A stretch of DNA of 64,000 bases. Origin: Todiramphus chloris collaris (lineage: Eukaryota; Chordata; Aves; Coraciiformes; Alcedinidae). The DNA is taken from contig JANVCC010000073.1 in assembly GCA_025345505.1 (NCBI GenBank), positions 11,951,108-12,015,107 of the forward strand, written 5' to 3'. Of the stretch, positions 1 to 25,028 are shown one piece after another (the first letter of the stretch is position 1; every line of letters starts with the position of its first letter). The notes under the pieces are model-generated. The model worked only from the letters and a program-made list of their open reading frames with translations, searched no databases and had not been told where the DNA came from. The position numbers and the translations under genes are program-made.

Positions 1-3000
1 CCACATCTTTTTAGCCTCCACTTTTTTCTGGCTTCTACTTTGCTTTAAGCCACCAAGGCAAAGGGCCTTGTGTTGTTCCTATCAAGTGCCATTCATTAAC
101 AGAGACAGCTTTGAGGCACTGCAGTGACAAGGCAACAGGAAAAAAACCCAGAACCTCAGCAGTAGTGTTTCAGCATGAAAATGCATCCTTGATTAAGTGG
201 CTGGTGGTAATTGAGTGGCAATTGTATGCAGGAATGTGCCAAGAGATGGACAAGGGCTACTTGTCTTGATTGGCATCACCATGAACTTTGATGATGTTAA
301 TGTGCTGCCTAAAACTTCCTGAAAAATATATTCTCAGGATATAAAATACAAAGGTATTTCTGATTAAATACACCTCTACAGAATCAAGTAAATTAAATGA
401 TGGGATTTTTTTTTTTTTTTTTTTGCCATTTCTGTGCTTTCAGGTTCTCCTTAGTTGGGAGTCATTTACTCCACAATTTCCAGAACACAAGAGAACACAG
501 CAGCTCAAGCTATGAGCTTGTTCTTTCTGCCAGCAAAACCAACTCATGCTTGTCTGCATGGTAAACCCACAGGAAAATTAAAATTCTTTAGATTGGGAGT
601 AGATAATTAAATTTATTTTGTTTTGCTTTCAGAATGAAGGAAGCCAACTGAAATTAGAGGCTTTAATTCTGAATAAGGGTGCCCATGCAAGAGCTGAGGT
701 ACTCCAATGCTCTTTCACATCCAAACTTAGGCTGTGATCATTTTCCAAAGTGCCCTTCGACAGGAAGGCAAATGGTTTTCAACCACACAGTCTCTCCTTT
801 CATCCCACTTAGGCCAAGAACCAGATAAACATCTCCCTCTTCAAAGCTGGTTCTCCTGGTCCTTTCTTCAGTTAATGGCAATTCAGGCTGCTAATAGATA
901 GGCTATGGCTGAGGAACCTCACGAGCCAACTTTTTGTCTCTGTTCAACGAAGACTGGTGCATTAAAAGCTTCTCCTCAATCAAATCTCTGAGATTATCCT
1001 GTTCTAACAGCTTTGCTAGTGATAAATCATTAAGGTAGGTGGGCATTTTTCCTCATAACTAAAATGCTGTCTAACTTACATTGTGGAAGATGAAATACTG
1101 AAGGGTAGCAGAGACTTTTCTTAGACTGCACTTGTGACCATTTAACACTGCTGTGAGCAGTGCAAGGCAGCAAGACAACAGGGAAGTGGAGACTATAAGT
1201 GGCCACAGCACCCAGCACCTGGCTCTGTTTGCTTTGGAGGAAAATAAGGTGTCACCCACCAGAAGCTCCACACAATCATCCCTCCTGGTGGGTAGCGTCC
1301 TCTGACTCACTGGGGCTGCTGGAAACATGCTTGGCCTCTAGCTCAGAAAGGTAAATAAAAATCTTTGATTTTACACATGAAAGGTTGCCAGAAAGGTTTA
1401 CAGGATTAAGTATCTAACTTCATCTTTTGTCAGATTTTTCACTCCTGCAAATCCCATTTCTATCATCTCAGGAGGAAACTGATAGACAAGCTACTTCAAA
1501 AGTCCTCTGTAAGGAAAACTCAGACAGAGGTCATAAATGAGAGGCATAATTTACATGTTTTAATATACCTTCCTCTGCCTTTAGCCTCAGGTTCACAGTG
1601 CTTGGTTCATGAATAAACTGTGAGCAAACAAGGATGCTGGGGCACAGAACACACTCATTCTGCATTCAAGAGCAGGGGGAGAAAAAGTAGAATTAAATGG
1701 AATTTCTGGTTCAAAACCAGAAAAAAATATATAGGGGCCTGGAAAGTAGTTATCCATCATCCAAATTCTTCAAACTGCAGTAGCAGCAACAAACCTTCTG
1801 TAGTCTGTGTTTTGCATGGGGGACAGGCCTTTAGGTTATTTTTAGACTACATAGCTTTATCACTGCTCATAACAGCCATTGCAAACTTGCAATTATCCCA
1901 AACTATCATTCAAAAACAATGTTGTGAACTGTGAAAGGCCCATATAAAGAATGCTAACAAAATTGCTGTATTTTTTTGTCTAGACAAATGTTCAGGAGTC
2001 ATTAGTAGGAAATTATTATAGTTGTGTGGATTCTGTACAAGAATACGTCTGCTAGAAATGTGGGAGGTATCCACAAATCCTATCACTTGAATGTCCAGGT
2101 AGCCACCGGACAGTGGAGTTTTCTTCTGTGTTATTACAAGCAATGTTTAGCAAAAAATTAGAATCAAAGGGCTGTATTCTTCCTTTCTCATTCTTGGACT
2201 TGCTGTATGTCACACCATTTCACAAGCTACTACAGTTACACCAAAAAAAATTGAAATTATGATATATTGATATTCTAATTTCCATTAATGCTAAGTATGG
2301 GAATTAATATCTATTTTAATCCAGATGAATTTCAATTTTAATGACACCCTAAAAAGGGTTATAGAAAACCTCAGTTACTAGCTTACTGGCCTTTGGGGAT
2401 AGTGACAATGGCATTTAGGGGCAGGATAGTTTGAAATACAAAATAAAGAAAATGCGCCAAGCTCTGTGAACTGTGTACTATGTTATCTGGTTGAATTCTC
2501 AAGGACTCAAAGCAATCATTTATCAATGCAAAATTAATTCCAGGTTTGTTTTCTAAGAGATAGTGAAGAAAACAAGTAGGAATTATAGAACTGCATGCAA
2601 ATTTTGAGGAAGTTTTTCTCTTATTTTGTATATTTAAAAACCTGTAAAACACAACTTTTATTTTTACAAAAGCTAAACTAATCTGCACAATGCAATAACA
2701 TACAGGCTGAAAGTTCACAGGAGACCAATTACAGAACTGGGTAGAAAACTCCAATTATAAATGTAAAATACCTCTCAGAAATTAAATGACCTGTTAAAAC
2801 AGTACCCATGTGGATTTTAACCATGATCCAGAAGACAGAAAAAGCACCTCTTTATTTGCAATTCAGAGTATCCACCACAATTATGATTCTTTTAACCTCA
2901 AAAAGTGGCCAAAACCCATTTCCAACAGTAAAACAAATAGCTGATAGTATGGCTACAAATTTTGGGGGCAAGTGCAGAAAGTCTTTGTGATAAATAGGAT

Positions 3001-3037
3001 GGTTGATTTTGCTTCAGCTAAGCAAGTTTAATTGAGT
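1..3037. other. AT-rich intergenic DNA, no gene recognised
   Basis: No splice-flanked exon, CpG island or known protein was found on either strand. The open frames here (the longest is 123 codons at 2,383-2,754, minus strand) have no recognisable motif and the base composition of non-coding DNA. A run of about 23 T lies near 402-424. The stretch ends at the LTR upstream of PRPS1. Confidence 0.6.
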
Positions 3038-3361
3038 GTGGAGGGGGGAGGGGGGACAGGACACGTTGTAAGTTTCACCGTAAGCGGACGGAGAGTCTGT
3101 CAGTTCCAGGCCCCGGTACTGCGGCTAGAGCAGCTGACCTTTGCGGGCGACAAAACGATGCCCAGCTACTAAGAAGGCTTTAAGGCGCATGCACCAACAC
3201 AGGGGCGAGGAGGGGCAGGGTGTTGCTGCCCAGAAAGAAGTGTAATAGCCGGTCTCGAAAAAGTATAAATACCTGAGAGGCAGAGGGTTTGTTGTGCATG
3301 CGGCTAGGCAGGCATGCTCTGTCGCTGTGAATAAAACGTTTCCATACGGATTTTTGTCCTA
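3038..3361 (+). mobile_element. Solo LTR of an endogenous retrovirus
   Basis: The stretch has the anatomy of a retroviral LTR read on the + strand. It has a G-rich start after a TG, a TATA box (tataaata, about 3,264), a short R-like region, and an AATAAA signal (about 3,331) followed by a T-rich tail. No gag or pol sequence flanks it, so it is a solo LTR. The ends are approximate: no convincing target-site duplication was found and the usual terminal CA is not clear. It sits about 1.4 kb upstream of the PRPS1 TATA box in the same orientation. An alpharetrovirus or ERV-K-like family is plausible but not shown. Confidence 0.65.
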
Positions 3362-3949
3362 GTATGAATTATTTAAGCGTTTCTCACATCTTGATTATGG
3401 CTAGCATGGTATTTTTTCCTCATCAAGGTTGCAGTGAAAGCAGTTGTACCTGCTCTGTACGTGAGAAGTCAACGACTCTGCACATAAAGTCTGCTACCAT
3501 TTTTGAAATGGGATCATTTCACGATTCAAAGGAAAAGAGACTGAGCACACCATACCTGAAGGGCAAATAAATTCAATTATTTGTAGAATAGAAGTTTTCA
3601 AGACAAAAAAAAACCCAAACCCCAAAAGGTTTATCTTCAAATGAAGAAACAGTATCCTTCAAAAAGTAAAAACTTGCTCCTAGTTGATAATGACAACACA
3701 TCGTGCCACTCAACCATCAAAGAGAATAGCTGGGGACCGGTCCCCACTGCTGGGCTCGGTGCAGCCGCTCCGGGCGCGTGTGATCGGGCAAGAGCTCCTG
3801 CTTTCCCTGCTGTCCCCAATTCCGTGCAGCCTTCAGCCGAAGCACCTGAACTTCTGCTTTGCTGGAAAAGCTGTGATTTCTTTTAATGAGAACCTACTCG
3901 CTGTGAAAATCATAGAGAAACGTGAAATGGTGGATGTCCAGCCCGTGCT
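3362..3949. other. Spacer between LTR and PRPS1 CpG island
   Basis: This is a transition from AT-rich DNA to the GC-rich PRPS1 promoter region. The open frame at 3,684-4,298 runs into the CpG island and has no recognisable domain. Nothing else was seen. Confidence 0.5.
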
Positions 3950-4770
3950 ACTGCTGCTGCAGGGCACTGCCGCGCCCAGGACCCTGCAGGCTGCTACCCA
4001 CAGCTCACGGCTTTGCTGCAGCGCAGCGTGGCCAGGGCGCCCAGCAGCACCGCGAGCTGGTGGCCGTGCGGCGCTGCCCGAGGGGCAGCAGGGCGAGCCC
4101 TACAGCAGCCCGGCGAGGTGGCGCCTGCACAACGTGACGAGCAAGCTGACGCCCGTACAGCGTGCCGCTGGGGTACCGCGTTACGCCGCGGCACCGCAGC
4201 CGGGCGAGCTGACGCCTGCTGAGCGCAGGATAGGCCCCGTGGCAGCCCGCGGAGGCGGAAGGAGGAGAACCGCAGGCACGGGCACTTCGGCATGCTAAGG
4301 TAACCCTCGCCCCGACACCACGGGGCTCGTGACCCGCCGCGGTCGCAGGCCGGCGGGTGACGCGGGCGCGGCGCCGCTTCCTCTCCCTTTGCAGAGCGGA
4401 GATGTCAGGGTCGCGGGCGAGAGGGTTTATCAACTGCCAATCACACGACCAACGAACTCCATCCGTTCCCCTCAGTGGCCACGTGGGGCAAGCGCCGTCG
4501 GCCAGTTCCGCCTGCTGTAATTGCGGGCTAGGCGGGGACCAACCGCAGGCCTCTTTCTGCCCTGCGCCCCGCCCCGTCGAGGAGCTGAAGGGCAGACGCG
4601 TTGCCCTCCCTCCAGGCGCCGTTGTTGAGACGGTGGGCGGGGCAGGAGTGAGACCTCTGAGCCACGCCCATCGCCCTTTCGCGACATGGCGGGGCAAGCA
4701 GGGCCCCGCCCCTGGCCACAACGGAGCCAATGGGATGCGCGCTGAGGCGTGTCCTTGCGGGCGAGGAGTC

Positions 4771-4776
4771 TATAAA
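4771..4776 (+). promoter_or_regulatory. PRPS1: PRPS1 TATA box
   Basis: TATAAA lies 180 bases upstream of the ATG and 40 bases downstream of a CCAAT box. It places transcription start near 4,800. The sequence AAGATGGCGG at 4,804-4,813, just downstream, matches the YY1 initiator-type motif. Confidence 0.7.
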
Positions 4777-4806
4777 GGGCCCGCGCGGCAGGCGGGAAGA
4801 GGTAAG

Positions 4807-4818
4807 ATGGCGGAGTAG
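4807..4818 (+). promoter_or_regulatory. PRPS1: Three-codon upstream ORF in the PRPS1 leader
   Basis: ATG GCG GAG TAG encodes Met-Ala-Glu-stop. It lies about 10 bases after the predicted start site and 132 bases before the PRPS1 ATG. The ATG is part of the YY1 motif, so it may be a by-product of the promoter element. A cap this close would lead many ribosomes to skip it. Confidence 0.4.
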
Positions 4819-16377
<11,559 letters not shown>

Positions 16378-18300
16378 CAACAGATGTCAGCTGCTGCTTG
16401 TATGGCTTTTTTTAAAACCAAAAGTTGTTCAGCTTGTTGTAAAGTTCAGTAGAAGACTCTGCTTGTTCCAGTGCAGTTCTCCACAGCTCCTCCTGCTTAA
16501 GTCAGGCTTACTGGCTCTGATCCCAACACTGGGAAGCTGGGGGGAGAACTCATTTCTGTAACACTCCAACTCCACCAGCAACTCTGTGCATTGGGGCTCA
16601 TCAGTAGTATTGACAAGTATCAATTCTGCAGATCTGTGGAGAGCAGGACTGACACATGGATAATTGCCACAATTATTTTGATGGGGTGGGGAGGGAGAAG
16701 ATTTCTTTGTGGGCAGGTTTAGATGATCTGGCATGCACACCCTAAATTGTTTGGAAGTAGAGTTCCCTGGGACATGTGGATCTGGATCTGTAGCAAAAGC
16801 CTGAGAGATTGCTGTCCTACCACTCTATACCTGACAGGAACCCTTGAAGAGTGATGGGGAAGACTTGTATCTTGTCCAGGCTTGATCTAGGTGAAGCACT
16901 GTGTGATGGTTCTGCTACAGCTTCTTCCCATGAAAGGAGATCAGTGTAGCTGAATTAATCTTAATTACTGATAACATTAAATGTCCTTCAGCATGCTACA
17001 CAGAGAACTGAGAGCATAGTCTGTACAGTACTGCTTTGCTGTATTAACTTAGCATTGAAGGTGCATCCTGGATAAGCATTCCTCTCCTTATGTAGAGGAT
17101 TCATGGTCATTGTGTGCTTTAGCATCTAGGGTAAGCTAAAAACCAGTTGCTCAATTTCACAGCTTGCTGTTAGCCTTGGTAGTGATTAGAGAACTGCTGT
17201 TGTGTACTGCAGCTGTACCTTGGCTTGCTGTGCAAATCCTTGATCCTTTTCTTACCAGTATACTAGTAAACTGAGCCTCTTTATCCCCGTAGTAGTTTGG
17301 TTGTTGCATCTAGACTGTTTGGACACTGAGATGACCTAATATAACAGGTTTGTGTCCATCTGTCTTAGCCTCTCATTACCTCCAATCTTACTGTCCTGTA
17401 AGCAACTGACCCATTCTGGTTGCTTGTCCTGGTCTCTTGTCTGCCTTGCCTTGAGTGTTGTTCCTTGCAAAAGATCGTAAACCAAGGAGCCATAGGAAGT
17501 TGCAGGACTACAAAGCCTGAAGAAGCCCTCGAAGTGGGTCTGATGCTGCTAATGAGTGCTTACAGCAATGTGTTGAAGAGGCTTGTGATACACAGTAATG
17601 GGAAGACTGTAGATGGAACACCAACCTGATAGACAGCAAAGTGCCTAAAAGAAAAATAACAAAACTAAAGCTTGGAAGCTCCCAGATGCAATGTGTCATC
17701 TGAAACTTGAACACTTGTTAACTACCAGACAATTGTAAGGTAAACTGTTAGTCTCTCCTGGACTCTTAGGGGGTTATAGACCAAGCTGGTTTATGTTCTG
17801 TTTTTTATAAGCTCTCCTCTTTCATTTGTTTTTCAGCTGAAGGAAGAGAAAAAAGGGAAAAGGAGGAGCTTAAAATGGCTTGCTAGAGTAACCAGCATGG
17901 CTTTGAGGGGCATGGGGCTGGGGTGTAAGTGGAACGAACTGAAAGACCTGATTAAGATCTAGGGAAGTACTACTTTCGTTGTGCCTTTTACTGAAGACTC
18001 TTCTCCCTTCCTTGTCCTGTGGCAACCTTAACATTTCTATTACAGTGTAGGGTTTTTCATTTTGTATAAGAATTGATGTTTGTCTGGAAAGTGTGTGTCT
18101 CCTGCTTCTTTGCTCTGCATCCTGCACTGAGTTCTACAGAGTCTGATTCCTGCCTCCTGTATTGGAGCCCCTGCTGCCACACTGACAATGCCCTGAAAGT
18201 CAAGACCCAGGACATCAGAGCAGTGTTGTGAGGATTTTCAGCAGCATTTGTGTTTAAACTTAAGATCTGATGAAGGAATTAAACTTTTATTTAAAAACCA
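16378..18300 (+). other. PRPS1: Probable PRPS1 3' untranslated region
   Basis: About 1.9 kb of non-coding sequence follows the stop. The first good polyadenylation signal is ATTAAA at 18,278-18,283. A second candidate, AATAAA, is at 19,131-19,136. The 3' end is inferred from these hexamers only. Confidence 0.55.
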
Positions 18301-21300
18301 TGGCCTTTGTGTAAAAATGCTTCTAAAAACCTTACAAAGGTGAGGTGCATCTTCTGAAGTGGGTCACTTGCAAGTTATATCATAGAGTAATTTATTTGGA
18401 AAGTACTTTGGAAGGTCATCAGGTTTAACCCTCTTGCAGTGAGGCTGACTGAGATTCAGCTTGGCTGTTGGAAGGAAAAAATTTCCATTGCATGGAAGAA
18501 AAAGCTTGGGACCAAGTTATTTCTTGTAGTGGGTAGTGGCTTTTGTCTGTATCTGATTTCCTAGACTTGTTAGAGCTGGTAGTGCAGTTTCTCTTGTACT
18601 GTTAGATTATGTATCTGAGCAGGTCTGTTCACATAGTGAAAGTAGGAGAAAACCTACCTAGTTTAGCAAGTACAAATGAAGAATTGCTAAGTATCTTGCA
18701 CAGAGCTAACGAGCAGAGGCAGCAGGATTGTGTCCTGAGAAGCACTTGTTCTAACTAAACTAAACCATGATCTTTTCTCATTGCATCTTGTAGATGGGGA
18801 AAATCGACTTCCAGGCCTAGATTGAACATTGGTTCAGGAAGCATGACTATGGCCTCAGGTAGGCATTTGCTGAGGATTACTACTGTCATTCATCTGTTAA
18901 AACTTGTTCCAGTACTGGTCAATGAATAAGTGAACTATGTATATTACTTTTTATTCCCTAAAATAGCAGAGGGGGAGTGGTGAGTCATGATGTGGGTAGG
19001 TCTTGTCAGGGTGATGTAGCAGGCTTCACCTTCCTTAGAGAAGAAACAGAACATCAGCTTAACAGCTGAAAATTTGTACAAAGGTGACCATCCCTATTGC
19101 TGTGTATATACTGGCTTTTTTCATTACTTCAATAAAACCCGTGAGTTGAAGTGGGCACAGGCTTAAAATGCTGTATGACACTGATGTATGTAGCTCTTAG
19201 AAGGGTGGGTGATACACAGGGTATGAGAACTGTCCCAAGGAGGTAAAGCTTTTCTGCTCTGGAAACCTTCAGATCAGAAGGGCTGGATACTTTACCAAAA
19301 GTTCCTTCCCTAAATGGGGAAAAAAACCAACAAAAAACCCAACTTTCTCATTACTGAACCTGTTTGTAGGCAGGTTGAGACTAACTAGAAGTGGTCACTG
19401 TGCTATTAGAGCAAGTATGGGTTAATTTTACTACATGCAGGTAGTATATTAAAGCATTCTTCCACTCTAGAACAGTCATGGATGTAATATGAGGCAGCAG
19501 CCAGCCCCTGAGGTGTGAATGGCAGAGTGACAAACTCCTCCAAAGCCCAAGTTTAGGAGTTATGCAAGGATGTTCATCCATTAGCCCAGGCAGGTTTTGT
19601 TCCATCATGTTCATCAGCCATGCTGTGAAGCTTGGGCTACCTGCTGCAGTGGAGGGGATTCTCCAGCCTGTCCTGGAGAGCTGCTGGAGTGAGTACAGAG
19701 CATTCAGGGTGCTCTAGAGATGAATTGTGTGGTGTTTTCTCAGGCTTTCTTCAGAGCTGCTAAAGAAATACCATAGAAAGCAAGTCATTATTTCTTGAGG
19801 AGCAAATCCCAAGTGAATAATTTGCTGTGCTTTTGTAGTTGGAGAACCAGAAGAGCAGGACAGAGCTACAGCAGCTTGCTCTGCCACAGACACAACCAGA
19901 GCATGGCTGCAGGTGTGCAGATGCTGATAGTGGTGCTACTAGCTGTCTAGTTGTGAAAGCAGCAGCAGCAGAAGCAAATACATCAATCAAGTGTCTTCAG
20001 TCTTAGCTCAGCTCACCTGCATGGGTAGCTGAAGCTAATGTGCAGGGGGGGATGCCTTAAGCCACTGTGAAAGCCAGGCTTGCCATTTGTGCCTTGCAGG
20101 CAGCCAGATTTGTCTGCTATTTGGAGCAGTTCCCTCTTGCTGCTTTTCACTGTTCCTTGCTAGTTTACAGATGATTTCTCATCTCCTAGAGTTGGTGTTT
20201 CTGTTATCTAGAGAAAGCAGCAGTCTGATTTGCTGCTGATGGGCAATGGGTAAGTAAGGGTTAACAACCCTTCTCTAAACTGCAAGTGCAGCAAAATCTG
20301 TTGTTAGACACCAGTCCTGGGGTTCCCTGCTCTCCTGTCCTGGTGGGAGGAAAGTGTTGTCACAGGAGATTGGGGTTAAAAATGAGCAGGAAAAAATAAA
20401 CTGTGGCCCTGTGAAGTAGGGGGACTTGCTTACAGACAGGTGGTGGTGGCTGAAGGAGGCTCAGGTCCTGGCTGGCTGTGGTGGTCCCCTGCTTGTCCTT
20501 GCAGGCAAGGGTCAGCAGGCAGGAGGCTGAAATACTGCTCTGATCAGATTGAGAAAACCTGCCGCCTCATTCCTGGAAATGGCTATTAGCACAAGGCTGT
20601 ATCTGAGCCCACAGAAGGGAGATTTAAAACTCTGTGTAAAATGGCTGGCATTCATGCTTTTCTATTTTGGGTCAGGGCTCTTTGCTTTCCCCCTGTCTGT
20701 TGATGTCTCAGTTATTTTGTTCAAAAATACCAAAATACATGCAGTTATGGGAGCCTTGCAAATTTGTTGGGTGAAAATGCTTGTGCTGGGATATAAACTC
20801 CTTTCTTGGTCTTCGTGCAAGATGGGGTTTACAAGCTTCCCAGCAGCAGCCCCACACCTTGCCTGCTGGAAGTGCAGAGGTATGAGACTTAAAAGCTGTT
20901 CTGGCAGCTTGGCAGTGCCTGTGTGGCCGTGGTAGGCTTGGGGAAGGGGGGGCTCCCCTTCCCCAGCCTGCAGTCACTGTGGCAGCTTTGTGCCCAAAGA
21001 CTCCAAGGTTTGCTGTGTGCTGCAGCATCAAGAAGGTGCAATATGTTGCACAGGTGCTGCATCTTGTCTGGGGTGGGTGCAGCCTGTGCTGTGGAGGGGT
21101 TGTGCACAGGGAGGATGGGGACCAGGTTCTTTCACATTCACTGGCTGCTAGGGACAAAAGCTGCAGCAGACTGTGCAGCATCTGCAAAGGAGAAGCACGT
21201 GGAGAACATGCACTGAAGGGGGAAAGGCAGACACAGCTGTAGAGTAAACACATGGTGAAGTACTTGTCTGACTGCAGGGGGGTTGTGCAGCACCAAATCA

Positions 21301-22087
21301 AAGCTGGTCTGGGAGCAGGCTGGCCTTGGGGCTTTGCCTGTAGCCTCTTCTTCCCCGCCCTCCCTGCAGGGGATGGGAACTGGGGGCTGTTTGCCATCCA
21401 GACTTAGAGTAGCAACCACACCTCAGGAATCGGCCTTAGATCTTCACTGGCTGGAGTGGGAAGGTGCCTGTGTCCTATAGAGGGCCACCTCAGGCCAAGA
21501 CCTGATGTGGCTGGAGAGCAGCAAGCCCCCCTCCCAAGATGGCAGTCTTCTATCTGAAAAACACTGTTTCTTCAGGCTTGCTGGAGAGAGCAACCCAAAG
21601 GCTGGCAGGTGGTGGAGGAGGGTGTGAAATTTGCTGCAGCACAGCTGCTATGCCTGGTGCTCTGTGTTGAGTTGTCTCACCACAACAGCTCTACAGAAGA
21701 GTATTGGCAAGCCTACTGTGGGGATGAGGATGATCCCCCCCCCCATCCCTTCAGCATCTACAGGACCCTACTGTAAGGCCTTCCAAGCATCCTGGCTGTC
21801 CAACCACTGCCCATCCTGGTGGCCAGCATGTGGGTACCCCATGGGCTGCTACAACCCTTTCTGCTCCCCAGCCCAGCTGCAAACAGACAGGGTGCCTGCA
21901 CTTAACACTCAGCTTTTTTCCTTCAAATGTATTTTTTCCACATGTACCCCAGCGTGTCTGGTCTGTGCTGCCTGGCCCCCCAGGCTTTCTGCACCCTGTC
22001 GCCTTGCTACAGCCAAGTGAGAGCTTTTCCCTGTGAGCGTGTGTTCCTTGCCTACCCACACTGCTGCTGCTTTAGTGACTGGATCTC
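18301..22087. other. Intergenic DNA between PRPS1 and the thymosin gene
   Basis: No gene was recognised. A decayed CR1-like piece on the minus strand lies near 18,380-18,440 (GGAAGGTCATCAGGTTTAAC). The longest open frame (229 codons, minus strand, 20,708-21,397) has no motif and is Cys/Ser/Pro-rich in the manner of random GC-rich DNA. Confidence 0.55.
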
Positions 22088-22811
22088 TCAGAATCGCAGA
22101 TTGTTAGGGATTGGAAGGGACCTTGAAAGATCATCTAGTCCAACCTCCCTGCTAGAGCAGGATCACCTAGATCAGGCCATACAGGAATGTGTCCAGGTGG
22201 GTTTTGAATGTCTCCAGAGAAGGAGACTCCAAAACTCCCTGGGCAGCCTGTTCCACAGTGTCTGTCACCCTTGCCATGAAAAAGTTTTTCCTCATGTTCA
22301 CCCAAAACCTCTTATGTTCCAGCTTGTACCTGTTACCCCTTGTCCTATCACTGGATGTCACTAAGAGCCTGGCTTCATCCTCCTGACACTTGCCCTTTAT
22401 GTATTTATAGACCTTAATAAGGTCACCCCTCAGTCTCCTCCAGGCTAAAAAGACCCAGCTCTCTCAGCCTCTCCTCATAAGGGAGATGCTCCACTCCCTT
22501 AATCATCTTAGTGGCTCTGTGCTGGACTTTCCAGTAGCTCCCTGTCTTTCTTGAACTGGGATCCCCAGAACTGGATACAGTACTCCAGGTGGGGCCTCAC
22601 CAGGGCAGAATAGAGGGGGAGGAGAACCTCTCTCGACCTGCTGGCCACTCTCTTCCTCTAATGCATATCAGGATGCCATTGGCCTTGTTGGCTGCAAGGC
22701 ACATTGTTGGTCATCCTTTTGTCCAGCATAACTCCTAGATCCTTCTCCCCAGAGCTGCTCTCCAGCAGATCAGCTCCCAACCTGTACTGATACATAGGGT
22801 TGTTCTTCCAC
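22088..22811 (-). mobile_element. CR1 LINE, 3' 0.7 kb, minus strand
   Basis: The + strand reads GAATCGCAGATTGTTAGGGA and AAGATCATCTAGTCCAACCT, then runs through CAGCCTGTTCCACAGTGTCT, AAGTTTTTCCTCATGTTCAC and AATAAGGTCACCCCTCAGTC to about 22,811. This is the reverse complement of an avian CR1 3' part. It is fairly well preserved, which suggests a younger copy than the one in PRPS1 intron 3. Confidence 0.9.
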
Positions 22812-23567
22812 AAGAAGTGCTGTGGCTGGAGCCAGTGTGTCTATGGGTTGCATGTGGTGGCGAAGCATCTCCCACAGCTGTGAAAATACTGTGCTATTTT
22901 TATTCCAAGGGCTTGCTTTCTTTAACAAGTTCTGCTTCAGGAAGGTGGGTGTGTAGGGGGGGGGTGGCCATTGGTGGGTTCATCCCTGGACATGTGCCTA
23001 GAGCACAGCTGCCCCCACAGCTGTGGGACTCCTGCTTCTGGGCAGGGTTGGGACTGGGACAGCGGTCCTGTGGTCACATGGGGACCACCCGTGCGTCACA
23101 GCTGGCACGCAGGGGTGGCAGCAAGGTTGTGTGATGCTGAAGGGGTAGCGGGCTGGGTGCGTGTGCGTGCGGGGTGTGCAAGGTACGATGCCTGTGAGTA
23201 ATGCAGGGTGCCTGTGGGTATGCACAGAGCTGCACGGGGTACGTGAAGCGCGGGTGCGCGCAGGCTGTGCACACGCAGGGCCGGGGGTGAGCAGGCTTTG
23301 CGTGCACAGGTCGCGTGTGCGGGGCTGGGTGTTGTGGTGAGTGCGTGTCCGCCCCCTCCTCTAATGGGTAATACACTCGCTCACGCTCACAGACCGCGGC
23401 GCCGAGCGCGCTCGGCTCCCCCATCCTCGTTCCGCGGCCCCGCGCCCCTCCTTCCTCCGCGGGGCACCTCGGGAGCGGCGGTTCCACCCTCCGTCTGCGG
23501 ACGGACTACACTTCCCAGCAGGCTCAGCGGGCAGCCAATGGACGCGCGGGCTGGGCGGTGGCCGGGG

Positions 23568-23574
23568 TATATAA
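23568..23574 (+). promoter_or_regulatory. TMSB15: TATA box of the thymosin beta-15 gene
   Basis: TATATAA lies 33 bases after a CCAAT box and about 400 bases before the ATG. The gap is filled by a non-coding exon 1 and intron 1. Confidence 0.7.
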
Positions 23575-23621
23575 GACGCCGTCCCACACCGGCCGCTCCA
23601 CTCACTTGGGAGGGCAGCTGA

Positions 23622-24540
<919 letters not shown>

Positions 24541-25028
24541 AGGGAGATGGCCTGGCACAAGAGCTACCACTTGATTGTTTTGCTTTGAATTAAATCATGT
24601 GTTTTGGGTTATTTGCTTTATTTTGTTGGTGGTTTTGTTTGGGTGTTTTTTTTTATTTACATCATGTATATGTGTAGAAAACGGATGTATCACCTAATCC
24701 ACTGTCCCACCTCGCTGGCAGCTTTGGCAGGTGAAGAGAATAAATTGTGGCCTTCTCAGTTGATCAACAGCCTGACCCAGACCTGTCTCTGCTGCTCAGC
24801 TGACTCCCATTGACAGCTCTGATCTTGCTGTAATGGGGTAGGGAGATGAGCAAAGGCTATGGAGTCTCTTGGGGACAGACCCCATCTGCCTGCAGCAGTG
24901 GGGATCCTCTTTGGCCTGGCCCATTGCCTGGGTCTGTCTTGCATAGTCTTCACTGATGGTGTTCTGTAGCCTCACAGTTTTCATTTTTCCCCAAAGGAAG
25001 ACAAAGTTTATTATAAAATAATAATAAA
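24541..25028 (+). other. TMSB15: Thymosin beta-15 3' untranslated region and polyadenylation signals
   Basis: Two signals follow the stop: ATTAAA at 24,589-24,594 and AATAAA at 24,739-24,744. An A-rich AATAATAATAAA stretch lies near 25,018-25,028. Which is used cannot be told from sequence. Confidence 0.5.

Noticed and set aside
20708-21397. 229-codon minus-strand open frame
   Set aside because: No motif or conserved start; composition of random GC-rich DNA.
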